A program made the position numbers and the translations under genes. The notes beneath the pieces were generated by a model that saw only the letters and a list, made by a program, of their open reading frames with translations, had not been told where the DNA came from and searched no databases. Below, piece by piece: positions 52,700 through 64,000 of a stretch of DNA of 64,000 nucleotides (position 1 is the first letter of the stretch; each line of letters opens with the position of its first letter). Origin of the DNA: Lepidurus packardi. Its lineage: Eukaryota; Arthropoda; Branchiopoda; Notostraca; Triopsidae. Where the stretch lies: assembly GCA_023053545.1 (NCBI GenBank), contig JAKZAN010000007.1, forward strand, positions 5,084,001 to 5,148,000. The letters run 5' to 3'.

Positions 52700-54981
52700 T
52701 TAATTAATGGGACATAAAATTTTACGGTAGCGATCAAGACTGCACGGTAATTTATCCCACTGCGCCCAGTACCCAATCCATTTATTACCAACTAAAAAGA
52801 GATTCGCTATAAAACGCACCTTTACGTTTCTGTGTTAAAATGAGCGCTTACTCCATTTCCTTCCTATAAGAACCGGACAAGCCATATGCCTGGTAAGTGG
52901 ATCATAGTCTCCACTGTACAACATATTCCACCAGAGGACGGAAGATCCTTTTCTGGGCCATACCGTAACACCCAACCAGTGAAAAACAGTTGCACCACCT
53001 TCTTACCAAGTCGCAAGTTATGCAGGGAAAAGAGTAAGATATGTGTAATGTCAACCTGCTTCTGGTGCAACAAGGTACGTCATAACGGTCGCCATGCGGT
53101 CGCCTGTTGGAGGTAATTGACGGGCATTAGCCCCGTGAAAGTCAGAATGAACCGAATACGATCCAGCGATGCCATAATTAGCCACCTATATGCCATAGCG
53201 CACAAATGATGTTAGAAAGAACTACAGATTAAGGAAAAATAACACACCATAAAAGGTTCAGCGTCCACGTTGGACACGGCACGAATTCCGGTAATGGCCT
53301 GCACGCGCTTTGTTAATTTTGCGAGAACCGGATTGTCTGCTTCGGACGGCCAACCGCTTCAATGAAAAGAAACAAACAGGGACTGTTCTACAGGCTTGAC
53401 TATTTCACCGACATTAAACAAAGCATTACTGTTTCATGGTCCATTTTTCCATTTTTTTGTCGCCCTTGGCAGGGATGACCAGGTTTTCGCCCATAAAGTG
53501 TATCACATGATCGCATTCCTCTTCGGATAGCAGCTCGTGTACGACCGCTATGTACGGGTTAATGGATTGCTCTTCTACTTTCATGGGTCCTAACAGTAAC
53601 CAAGGAGAGTTATTTCGACCATAGAAGCAGCTTAGTTTCGATAGATGCTCGTTGCTCTAGAACAATAATATCACAATTATTCTGTTGACATAAGCAGTGA
53701 CGGACAAAGTTTCCGTATTAATTGTAAATATAAATCGACTTCGCACTTACAAGTAGGGTTTCACCCCGACAAAGCTGCAACGCCTGGTGGTACTCATGTA
53801 CATCTGGCTTGTGAGACATGTTTTTCTTGCGCAAATCCCACATTAGAACAGTCTCGGGCGGGTTTCCTTTCTGTGATTCAACTTTCTGGACCGGCACGGA
53901 ACCTATAACTTGTGGATGCGTTTGGTGAGTTGGGGAAATAGATCCTTTTGATCTCAACGTTTGATCATGCTAACCAAGTGTGAGAAATTGTTAGGAAATG
54001 TCATTAACTTTTTTTATCGCTAAATTACCACTTTAATAGCCGTCTTCAGGAAATTGGCTATTCGCTCTCTATCAATGTTGTTCCCAAAATACTCCCAAAC
54101 TTGGCTGCCGTCACCAACGCTCTTATCTAAAGCACTTTGAAGAAAATCCACTCCTGCGCCATAGAGTTTGTTGTTTACTGCCGTTAAACCAATAGTGGTC
54201 AATTCCCAGGCTAAAAGATAACCATCATGTGATAATACTTAGTTACAGCAATTTAATTTTGGGTGTGTTTCTTTAAAAAAAAGAAGCAAACACTGGATGC
54301 ACCTGTCGGAGGATTTAGTGCTGAATTTCGGACCGAAAATCCATCTACGCTGACATCAATCATGCCTTCCTTGGAAAAGGCTGTTTGATTAAATTGATAC
54401 GTAGCATGGAGCTTGGCAAGTGCATAAGCGGCTCCATCGAGATCAGATGTGACCGGCAACAAGGAATTATTTTTCCGCATGATGACGTTCTCTTAAGATC
54501 AATAGTACGATGTATGCTACACAGATGTATAGCTAAAGGTTGAGCTACTTGAAAAAGGTTCCGCTTCTATTTGTGACTTCAGAATGCTAAGCGCCTCGTC
54601 AACTTGCTTCCAACCTAAAGCGACGTGACGTATTACGAAAAAAGCATTCAAGGGGTTGCCCAGGAACTTAGTATTCGTTGGTTGGCTCAGCTTAACATTG
54701 TGAAAATCTTCGATATACCTAGAAACAACAATTTACACGAAAAAGTATACGCTTTAAGCTCCGCAGTGAATCAGAAGATACTTCTGGAGAGTGAAATACA
54801 ATTTCTTCACTGCTATAAACAAATTTTCCAGTAGGTGAATAGCTATTGTTTCTTGTTTCCATAACTCTTCGAGTTGAAAGAGCGATGTGTGTATTGTCCC
54901 ACGGCAAGCATGAATACTGCAAAAAATGACTATTAAAAAACACAACATCACTCCTAACGTCCTGGTGGATCGTACACCCAT
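52700..54981 (-). CDS. P4HA: prolyl 4-hydroxylase alpha subunit
   Basis: An ER enzyme that hydroxylates prolines of collagen-like substrates using iron, 2-oxoglutarate and ascorbate, usually paired with PDI. Exons 54981-54782, 54718-54549, 54491-54303, 54210-54029, 53969-53751, 53656-53430, 53356-53248, 53185-53056, 53001-52852 and 52791-52700 join in frame to 555 residues. A signal peptide (VMLCFLIVIFCSIHACRG) opens it. The N-terminal peptide-binding region has PLNAFFVIRHV and the TPR-like LDGAAYALAKLHATY. Iron ligands are His445 and Asp447 (HSD) and His514; Lys524 (ten residues after His514) is the 2-oxoglutarate lysine. The catalytic core is divergent and shortened after HxD, and the tail GNKWIGYWAQWDKLPC differs from the usual RRPC end. 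The MED1 start lies 300 bp downstream. Confidence 0.94.
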
Positions 54982-55867
54982 AAAGAACTGATGCTCACAT
55001 TCCAGGCATATAAAATAAGGAAGTACATACACTTGTTAGTCCTTTGCATGGTCAGCCAAGCAAGGTTGCTCGAAGATGTTCGATTTATAATGCTAGACTG
55101 GTAAATAGCATACCCAGCGAGCCTTCCGAGTGCCCCTAATGACACATGGCATAGAACGAGGGGATATAGGGTGAAGAAAAACACGTGAAGTATGGATAAA
55201 GTAGAGGGCCATCGTTTCTAAAAGTAAAAACTCCAAGACGTCTCTAATTTTTCTCTACCTTCCTTTTATTTTTTATTTATGTTATTTGTTTTTTTAGAAT
55301 AATAGAGCGGTATACAAGGACAGCGCTTTATGCAAAGCCTACGAACATAAGTTGCATGGGAAGCTCCTCCAACTGTCACAATAGTGACAAGATATCGGGT
55401 GCCTGTTGACAGTTACGAATTTGTGGCCCGGACTGTCATAAACTTGGCAAAGCCATGCCGCACTCCTCCTGTCTGACTCATCGAATAATGAAAGTGAATA
55501 ATGTGGAAACTGTTAATTGTTGAGTCAAGAACAGCACAATTTTCCCTAATAAAACGATCGTTGAGCTGGTATGCGAGGTCCAAGAGTTGGGCCAATTTCT
55601 ACTTCGCAAAGATAGGCAAAAGTTTTACGCGCATAGTAGCTTGATTTGGACCGCTTCGGTGCGTCTGAGCGCCATATGGTTTTTCTATCTTGTGCTTCGC
55701 TATCGTCTTCTCGCAGCCGTTTCCGGCTGCCTCTAATAACTACTTCCAAACCTCGCCCACGCCACTCCTTTTACTGTTGAAGACAATAAAAGGAGGACTC
55801 AGTTGAATAAGCACGTTGCGAGGACAGTTTCGCTGCCGTTTTGCCAAATTTCCACTTATTTATCCTC
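54982..55867. other. divergent spacer between P4HA and the coiled-coil gene
   Basis: About 0.9 kb that should hold both promoters. Minus-strand frames at 55413-55595 and 55546-55749 lack an ATG context and known similarity. T-rich at 55240-55300. Confidence 0.4.
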
Positions 55868-57397
55868 ATGTATTTCTTTAACTCTTTGTGGGTCGTCTTG
55901 CCAATATTCGTGGTGACCGTGCAAACTGCTCGTGATGACTGCGATTTCGATAACCCGACCTTGAAAAAGATGTGCCGCAAAGTGGAAAGCCAAGCACAAT
56001 ACCTGGAAAAGATGGTGGATAATTTGTACAAATCTGAAACTGTTTTCAAATGGTATACACAAAATAAAGACTGGTTATCGCACGTCCGGCTCCCTCGCAT
56101 GATGAAACGTATGCTGAACACTCGAAGAATTCCTTACATCTCGAACGGCGAAACAAGTGAAGTCCTGGGTTCAGGGTCCCCGACCATTTCTTCGGCAGAC
56201 AAGTTCTTGCTATCCACTGTCCCTGCGCTAAACCCGAGTGCATCATTAGAAAGCGAAGAAAATTCCGAGTTAATAGAAGTGGAATCCAAGTTGGCCCAAT
56301 TAAGCAGCCGAGTCGAGTCCTTGACTGCTTTGGTCAACACCACGCAGAGCCAGGTGCAACAGCTTGTTGAACATGTCCGCAACAATAGCAACGTTAGCAG
56401 TGACCTGGCTCGGAATATTACCCACTTAAGTCACCAACTCCAGCACTACCATAACGAAAGCCAAATTTGGAGCGATTCGCTGGCAGGCATACAGCTCAAC
56501 GTAACCAAGTTTGTCCAAAGTCAATCTAAGCTCGAGACGGGCTTGGCAGCTTTCCAAATTAAACTCGACAATCACAAGTGCAGCTCGCAAGAAAACGCCA
56601 CCAATTCTACATTCTCGGTTGCCCCTTCGCCTCCAGAACCTATCCGCTTGTCGGCTTTGATTGCTAACGCCAACGGTAACAGTTCCAACTTCGAAAACTT
56701 GACCATTTTCTTCGAGTCCGGTTTCCAGAAATTGCAATGGGAGTACAGGCAAGATTTACAAGCTCTGCAAGACCGGCTGCGCTACGCTACGGAAGATTTG
56801 CGTCTGGCCATCACGAGCACACGTGCTGACAATGAAGCTACTGTTGCCAATTTCTCGCGAACTTTTGTAAGCGGATTACAACGAATACTGTCGACTGTCG
56901 ATCAAAGATTAGACGAAACTTCCACGGGTTTATACAACACCATATTAAACACCACTAACGCGTTCACTGAAGACCTCTTTGTGATGCGAAGCATTGTTGC
57001 CAACTCGAGTCAGCAAGTCGCGTATTTGCTCGGCCAGGATCTGAAATCGCAGCGTTATCTAGAAGACATGCGATCCACCGGGCGCCGACAGGACGGATTA
57101 ATGCAAGGTTTCAGCAACCAGCTTAACGATTTCCGAACGCATGTCCAAGACCAACTGTCAACTCTGAAGAACGGCTTTACGATGACAGTCCAAGAGTTGT
57201 ATCAGAAGATTGTCGAGCGTCAGAATCAAATTAGTTACCGTATGTCCACCCTCGTCGATGAACTCCGCTCAGTTAAAGGTCGAATGCGGGGTGACGGCGG
57301 TTCAGACAAAAATACCGATTCTAATAATAACCTTGATGAAGATGACGAGGATAAAATTTCCCTTCCGGATTTGGACATAAACGTTGAAGTTATATGA
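55868..57397 (+). CDS. secreted or surface coiled-coil glycoprotein, unrecognised family, intronless
   Basis: I do not recognise a family. One uninterrupted frame gives 509 residues from the ATG at 55868. The N-terminus (YFFNSLWVVLPIFVVTVQTA) is a signal peptide or anchor. Two cysteines follow early (CDFDNPTLKKMC), and a lone cysteine appears near residue 238. Most of the rest is predicted helical coiled coil with heptad-like hydrophobics and many N-glycosylation sequons (NNSNVS, NIT, NES, NVT, NST, NGNSS, NLT, NFS, NTT, NSS). The C-terminus is acidic (NNLDEDDEDK) and ends without a membrane segment. This suggests an extracellular oligomer, perhaps laminin-like or scavenger-like in shape, but no adhesive domain is present. 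An open frame continues 9 codons upstream without ATG, so the start is the first ATG. No introns are seen, unlike all neighbours. Confidence 0.8.
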   Translation: MYFFNSLWVVLPIFVVTVQTARDDCDFDNPTLKKMCRKVESQAQYLEKMVDNLYKSETVFKWYTQNKDWLSHVRLPRMMKRMLNTRRIPYISNGETSEVLGSGSPTISSADKFLLSTVPALNPSASLESEENSELIEVESKLAQLSSRVESLTALVNTTQSQVQQLVEHVRNNSNVSSDLARNITHLSHQLQHYHNESQIWSDSLAGIQLNVTKFVQSQSKLETGLAAFQIKLDNHKCSSQENATNSTFSVAPSPPEPIRLSALIANANGNSSNFENLTIFFESGFQKLQWEYRQDLQALQDRLRYATEDLRLAITSTRADNEATVANFSRTFVSGLQRILSTVDQRLDETSTGLYNTILNTTNAFTEDLFVMRSIVANSSQQVAYLLGQDLKSQRYLEDMRSTGRRQDGLMQGFSNQLNDFRTHVQDQLSTLKNGFTMTVQELYQKIVERQNQISYRMSTLVDELRSVKGRMRGDGGSDKNTDSNNNLDEDDEDKISLPDLDINVEVI

Positions 57398-60300
57398 AAT
57401 CCATTTCTACTTTTCTTTTTATGTCTCGCTGTCCCCATTTCACTATATACTAAAAGTTATGGTTGCCGCGACCTTTTCTCTTTTTGAAATATAGTCCCGT
57501 GCTATGTTGGAGTAGACGAGCTTTCTGTGGAACTTCTATAATTAGACAAACCCTTCGCCCCGCTACAGTGCTTTCCACGAAAAATAGGGTTCTCATCATA
57601 AACCGCACACCTGCGAATAATCTCAAGTTTGGGATATGCCTGGGCAATTTTCCATGGATATTAATCCTGCAGCAGGTAGTTGTTGAAGGTTTTTTTGATA
57701 CGGCAAGTAATATTCGCAACACGAGATATGGGCGTTCAACCCGCAAAGAGTCGTCAATTCTTTGTTTACTCCCTTAAAATTTCTTTTGTTCCCACGGATC
57801 CCCAATCAATAATGCGAAGCAGTCCCTTTTACTCCATTTTTATATACTGCACTCGAGAACTGTCCACATCTATCACTCACCGACAAGGTTATTTTGTTTC
57901 CTTCCCCTATAACTTCCAAGTACTTGAAACTATTACCCTATGTACGTAACCATGCATTCCGTGCTTCGTTCGCGATCCTTAAGGATTCTATAGAAGTACG
58001 CCTAAATACAGTCTATGAACATGCCACGTTTGTTTCCTTGATGTTTTCTTTTTCGTTTTATTTTTTGTCTTTGCTCTGCAACGCAATTATGGTTGATGTA
58101 TACATTGATGCTCTGCATATCCTATCCAGAGCAAGCAAGGCACATGAACTGCACGAATGAGTTTTGAACGCATGATCGAACATCAAACCAAGCAAACCTG
58201 TGGTATAATCTTATTGGCAAAGGGTCATAATTAGATTTCTGGAAACCGATAGGTGATGATGATGAAGCTGTCAAGTGCACTTGCTCCGGGCTTTAAGCAC
58301 AATTCGCCAACATGCAACGTTGCCCGGTTAACAACAGTCTATCAATGCTTGAAAGATTGTTAAAGTCATCCTAAACCTCCTCATGCACAAACGATATATA
58401 AAAAAAAGTTCTGATGGAATTTTAGAACCAATACCTAGCCAATCATACCGGTTAATAGAATAAAGCCATACGGCTCAAACCCTTTTATTTTTAATTTAAT
58501 TTTTTCGATTAAAAAGTACCATAAAAAAGTTTCATTACCAAAGGGTGGCAGACGCTTCAATTCGCCACTTCTATTCCCTGTGCGATGCTCTGAGTTCTTA
58601 TTGTATCGATCCCGCTGCAGCCCCCATGCTTGCACCTGTAGTTATGAATATCCTTCACCGTATTCCTAACCTTGTGAGAAATTAAAGCTCACAATTTGCG
58701 TGCAACAATATCGCTGGGATATAACAGAGTCTAAAAGGAGCGCGGTTTACGCCGTAAAATGGAGCAAGAAACGAGCTTCAGCTCACGTAAATGTTTCCAC
58801 AGAAACCCGCACACCTGTGGGGCCAAATGATCCAGCACGGCACACACATACACACAAGAGCTTGGCTGCTGTGATTAAATTCATTACACCTGATTACGTT
58901 AGTCACCCACGCGTGTGAACTCCGCAATGTGTGGATCTAAAAGCTCGTTGCTCGCAACAATTCAACACGTTAGTGCACGTCTTGCATATACGAAAACCAT
59001 ACCGAAGAAGAGCTTTTATCATTTAGGTGAGGGACAAATTTTTTTTCTAAACTTAGATTTCTCTTCTAATTGCTCCAGCGCTAAATACATGTATATCAAG
59101 CTTCGCATAACGTTTTAAATGCCGAGCAAAACTCGTGGTATGAAAGCATGCTACGCTGCTTCCAACTTGTCTAAACTAAATAAGATGTACAATCGTGACC
59201 ATTACACGAACTGCTCCGTTTCTTTTTACCCCAGCTCAATAAAACGAGGTTGCAGTGCGCGGTTTAAAACAAAGTTTCTATAACAAGCTGATCTGGAGAA
59301 AGTCCAAAGTAACCGCAATCTTAGCGAACATGCATAAAGCAGACGTCATCTTTACAAGACCTAGAATTTCTCTTTCTTCTCCTTTTAATTTGGAGCCTGA
59401 AAAAACAGAATTTCATCAAGTTTCCTTTAAAGCGAAGACAAGCGAGTGTGGAGTGTCCTTCATAGTTAGTCGTATCGAAATTTAGCCGAAGTAAGATTAA
59501 AACTTTTGGGCCACAAAAGGAAAAAACCGCCATTATTTGCTCCCTACTTATTTACCCGGTTTTGATTTGCTCAGTACAAGAGACTCGATTACGTCCCGCT
59601 CGCTCGCCAACTCCTCCCAGTCCTTTTCTCTCATGGCTAAAAAATCAATCCACGAAGTCTTAAACTGAAAAAGGACACCCAAAAATTCGTCTAGTTCTGG
59701 AGGCTTCGTCTCAGAGCACAAAGAACACGGCGCAGGATCTCGTATACGGTTGGCCGCAAAATGGATCCTCTTTGTATTTATTTTGTTTCGTTTCCTATTC
59801 GCAAACCACGCTTAAGTCTCGATTTACTTATTCATTTCCGTTGTAATACAGATATATTTTTTTAAAGAGTACAAAGAGCGAGGGAGAGCTTACGACTTAT
59901 CCAACAATATACACAAGTTTATTTTCTTTATAAATGCCTACCTGCGAGAGATTTTAAACAGCTGGAAATGAAATTGGTGACAGAACTGGTAATTTGATCG
60001 GCTACACAACAAATCCCTTCAGCGTGCGGGCTAATTCCAGTTAATCAACATCACATTTTGGTCAGACAGAAAAATGCAGGGGTACTGAACTGTACGTAAT
60101 AGACTAACGGATTTGAACCAGAAAAACAAGATATCCAACCGCAGAATAGGAGGAAGAAAATGCAGGTAAAAAGAGATCCGTATTATACTTTTGTCAGTTC
60201 GTATCAATACCCATCAACACCAGCACCTTGTGGGGTATATAGGACGATTTTCTGTCGATGCTTGGTGGCCTTTAATCTTCTAATCTTTCATAGCTGGCTG

Positions 60301-63300
60301 AAATCCAAGGTGCGTAAACGACATGACACGAAGGCGAGTAGAAGACGAAGCGGATAAAACCATTATTTTTTCATCGCTTGAAATAGACCCTCTTCGTCTT
60401 CGTCTTCCTTTTTTTGCTCGGTTAGGGCGTTAAGCTTGCAATTTCTTTTGCCCGTACTTTGCCGTAATGTCGTAAGCAGATGGTATTCTTTTCTTGGTTT
60501 AAAAAAGGGAAAAGTGCGAAAGTAAGGAAAATCTGCAATGACGCTTGACTCTTTCCAGAAGTCTTTGCCAGATTACAACTCACTCGAGGCCAAATCAACC
60601 TAATGGACAAGGAATCACTTCTTTAGTTTTCCATGTCGAATCTCTAGGATATGAAAGAAGAAACGCGAATCCATCCGACCATCCAGTGAGCATCACACAA
60701 CCCCGCACTGGCTAAAATTCCACCCTTTCTAACCTGGTCGATACGTTCACTTGTCATAGTCAAACCAAAGGTGATCAATTACACAATCTAGGTTAACCGC
60801 AATATTTTTTTTTACCTACACTACCCGTGTGCTTCTCACGCCAACTCGGGTTATCTTGTTATGTGCTATTTTTGAACGTGTGACGGGTAAAAAAATGGTA
60901 GGGTTTATTGCATTCTAAATGGGAGAAAGAATGCATACATCGCGACGTTAAGAGAAGAGCTTATCACGGGCCACGAAATGACGCATGGGGTCATTAAGGA
61001 AAGAAAAGGAAACCAGTACTGTTTCCGGTGGTCATCGTGTCCGTTGTTGGAGAAAATGAATTGCTTGTGTGAGTTGCTTTGTCCTCACATAAAAACTCGA
61101 CACAGCGGGGAACAAACTGTAACAATTAAGGCTATACACCATACCACGATTACTTCAAGACAGCTTTGCACCGCGACGTGTTAATGCCGACAGCAATCAA
61201 AGCAAGACCTTTCTCCCTTTTCGTTTTAGAACGCAGTACTTGATGATTGCCTACACAAATTATAAAATTACGATAAGCGTTCAATCTTCATTTACTCTCT
61301 TTGAAAATAGGTGAAAGGTTTCTGCTGATTCCTTTTACCATGTTTGGACTCTTATTACGAGTGCCTTTATCAGCATCGACTGGTTTTCAAATCTGATACA
61401 TCATCAGTACGATGATCTAAAAAGGTAATTACGATAAGGAGAAAGGTTATTTACTATTGCATGTGCGAAGCCCCTCTCCTTGAAAATGAAGAAGTAAAAA
61501 AAAGTTTAGCGAAGAAACAATGTGCGCAAAGAGACGCAGAAGCAGGGGTCGTGATTTAAACAAAAATTGCTACTTAGCTATTCGGAATTGAGCCAAGTGA
61601 CTTGCAACATATTTTCTCACAGAAGTTTTGCACCTCTCCTCTTACACCAGGTTCATTAAAATAGACAGCTAATGACCCCTTTTTTGACTGCACAACACAA
61701 ACAAAGGGGCAGGCCAAAACAGTCCATCAGAGCTGAACCGAATCGTTTTCGTGTCTTTGATGTTTTCCGATCTTTGCGTACATATGTATACGAGAACCTA
61801 AAATGAGATTCTGATTCTATAGATTCATATCTTAATGCTTTTACCAGTTTCTTCAATAAGAGCACGACGCTATAATATTTGCTCCGAAAATAGCCGAAAG
61901 TTTAAAATGAAGATCAAGATCCAACCGGTGTGATCTATTATACTCTAAAATATGGTCAGTTTTGCATCTGCGAGATCGAATTCAATACCGAACGTTATGA
62001 AAAGTGATGTATGAGCAAGAAGTCAGCGTCATTTCAACGGTATTTGAGACAGTTTAACAATGCTCCTTGATGCTCTTATGAAGGAATGCTCTTTCGCGGA
62101 AAATGGCCATGCAGACGGTAACGTATTTGACGGGATTTGCTGCTCCTTACTTAGATCGAGCATTACTGGGGTCCAAGAGAGGCGAATGCATTAACAGCAA
62201 CTCGTGTAAACGCTGTGCATGAACCGTACATATATAAAAACTGTTTGCGTTCGAATTAGCAACGCGCGTTTGCGGTGCCACATTTGACCGGCAGAAAGCC
62301 TTGGACTTTTCGCAGTAGCTTTGCGAGTAGTATATTTAGTTTCCTTCATATACAAGTAGGAAGCAAATGGCGCCGGTCAGGTGTCTGGTGCAATATGGGT
62401 CGGTGTTATGTGTTGTGTGCATATGCGCCTGTGCCTTAGCATAGCTAGTCCAACCAAGGAAGCCGGAACAGTGTGAGACTACAGAATGCCTTTACCAGCT
62501 CACCGTCTGCTCAGTAGCACAACAGGAAGCTATCGATAACCAGCTATCTTGTACACCTTACGGGAGCTTTAATTGTATCTTGTCTCGTTTCTCTCATTCG
62601 GAAAACCATCAAGAGAGCCTGCTTTACCGTTTTTTTCTTGACTCAAAGCTATGGACGCGGGGGGAATCCCTAAACGTGCCCCCATGTCAAAAATCTCTAT
62701 CTTTCCTCTTGTTCTTATTTTTTAATTCCAGTGCGACGTGCTCTAGCTTGAAAATAGCTAAACCACTACTTAATACCTGACTATAATCTTACGATGTGAT
62801 GTTACTATTCAAACCTCGAAAGGACCTGTAAAAGCCGGTGTGAGAGCAACGTAATGAACGGAGCTTCAGTCACAAAGCCACAAGACTTTAAGGTGCCATG
62901 CACCGTAATGCAGCCACAAACAAGCTTATTTCTTATAGTGCTGCACACAGAAGAAATCGCAAGTTCAGTGAGGGTGGTGTGTTAAGGAGTAAAGTCGATT
63001 GCAACATATATAACGCTTGAGGCTTGCACGGAATCGAAAATCGAACGCCTTCTCTTTTTTTTTTCAAAGTCGACAAAAGAGAACACTAGAGAAGAAAACC
63101 ATTCCGGTTATAAAGAACACGAAAACAAAAAATTGCTTATCAAGGCCAGCCCATCGCCCCCCTTTTCCGGATTTTGAGCACGTTTTGGAATCAGAAACTA
63201 CTTTGACTGATTAGCGTAAGCAATCTTCCCTTCACGGAATAAAAGGTAAGACTAGGGCACTGTATATAGTATTGCCATTTTACTCTTCTGCAAAATTTAT

Positions 63301-64000
63301 TTTTTTAGACTCAAATAAGACGTCCCAAGTATTTCTTGATGCTTCAATCTATGTCTCTTTTATACCCTTAACGAAACTCTTAATCTAAATGAGAAAATTT
63401 CCGAGGCTTTGCTAGCTGAGGTCAAAGCATACAGATAAGCCTTGGTAGCTTTACCAGGGTAGAGATTGAGCAGAAAGGGCGAATTTTTTTTTTTAGTTTT
63501 TAAAATACCTTAACGACATCGAATGATGTGCACATAGGCTACACAACCGCACAAACAACAATTGGGAAGAAAGAATGTCTGACGAGGTTCGGAAGTTCTT
63601 TCTTTTCGACACTTGTTCTACAGAAAAGCGCATAATCGAGCGTTCACATTTACGACCTTTACTTCACTATCTCTTGAGCACGTTTACTTGAATATGAACC
63701 TCTCAAACTTCTTTGAAACCCTTTTCTTAAAAAAATAAACTTAAACATAGCTGGAAGCCAGATTCAGCTCATCTTACTTACAGGGGGAAAGGCCAGATTA
63801 GAAGGTCCATCGAATATCGATGGCAAGGAGTGCTTGCTTTCACACCTGATTATTCCCAGGATGCGAGCTCTTTACAGCCTTCGGCCTTCGCTGCTGCTCT
63901 TCTACTTAATAGCTAAGAAGCTACTTGTAAATGGGTCATAATGCAAGTCCTGCATAAGTTTTAAAAGCCTGTTAGAGTGCTAATACCTCTTCTATCGTCC
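57398..64000. other. gene-poor 6.6-kb region, nothing supported
   Basis: No open frame here resembles a known protein and none exceeds about 105 codons. The start should include the 3' untranslated region of the coiled-coil gene. TATA-like strings occur (for example near 60236 and 62230) but without a matching coding start. Exons of a gene lying to the right of the window, or unrecognised RNA genes, could be present. Confidence 0.4.

Noticed and set aside
55413..55749. Two minus-strand frames with a basic, NLS-like start (RKRLREDDSEAQDRK)
   Set aside because: The upper one has no ATG and is closed by a stop just upstream, the frames do not join by a normal intron, and I recognise no family. 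Possibly chance in a promoter region.

Overview
The window looks like nuclear DNA of a small-genome pancrustacean, most likely a branchiopod of the Daphnia type. Many introns are only 50-90 bp. The gene set combines general animal genes with arthropod-specific families: chemosensory protein, gustatory receptor, obstructor chitin-binding protein and Dpr immunoglobulin protein. No species can be proven from sequence alone. I recognise fifteen protein genes and one secreted protein I cannot name. For fourteen of them the exon chain closes in frame from start to stop. CRTC runs off the left edge, and the last exon of the gustatory receptor is uncertain.

Left part (1-13.3 kb): CRTC (minus strand, its 3' end outside the window) carries a pogo/Tigger-like DNA transposon remnant in one intron. 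It shares a 186-bp divergent promoter with a MAIP1-like mitochondrial gene. Then follow a chemosensory protein (minus), the Golgi/ER sorting receptor RER1 (minus) and an obstructor-type protein with three chitin-binding domains (plus).

Middle part (13.3-44.2 kb): a dpr gene with a 6.3-kb first intron (plus), a gustatory receptor (minus), a YTHDC2-like R3H/DExH helicase with ankyrin repeats but no visible YTH domain (minus), a Cdk5 activator of the p35 type (plus), an LRRFIP coiled-coil protein (minus), RacGAP1/tumbleweed (minus) and Ral GTPase (minus). Ral has a long open frame upstream of its usual start.

Right part (44.2-64 kb): a gene-poor stretch with an 85-nt miRNA-like hairpin, then a C2orf76/UPF0538 gene (plus) that converges on MED1 (minus), with 47 bp between their stop codons. 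A prolyl 4-hydroxylase alpha subunit (minus) lies just upstream of MED1 in the same orientation. An intronless secreted coiled-coil glycoprotein (plus) follows. The last 6.6 kb show no gene that I can support.

These are independent eukaryotic genes, not an operon. Linked points worth noting are the divergent CRTC/MAIP1 promoter, the convergent C2orf76/MED1 pair, and two genes (chemosensory protein and obstructor) with textbook TATA plus initiator promoters. Exon limits were placed by hand from GT/AG sites, reading frame and family similarity, and transcript data could shift individual ends.
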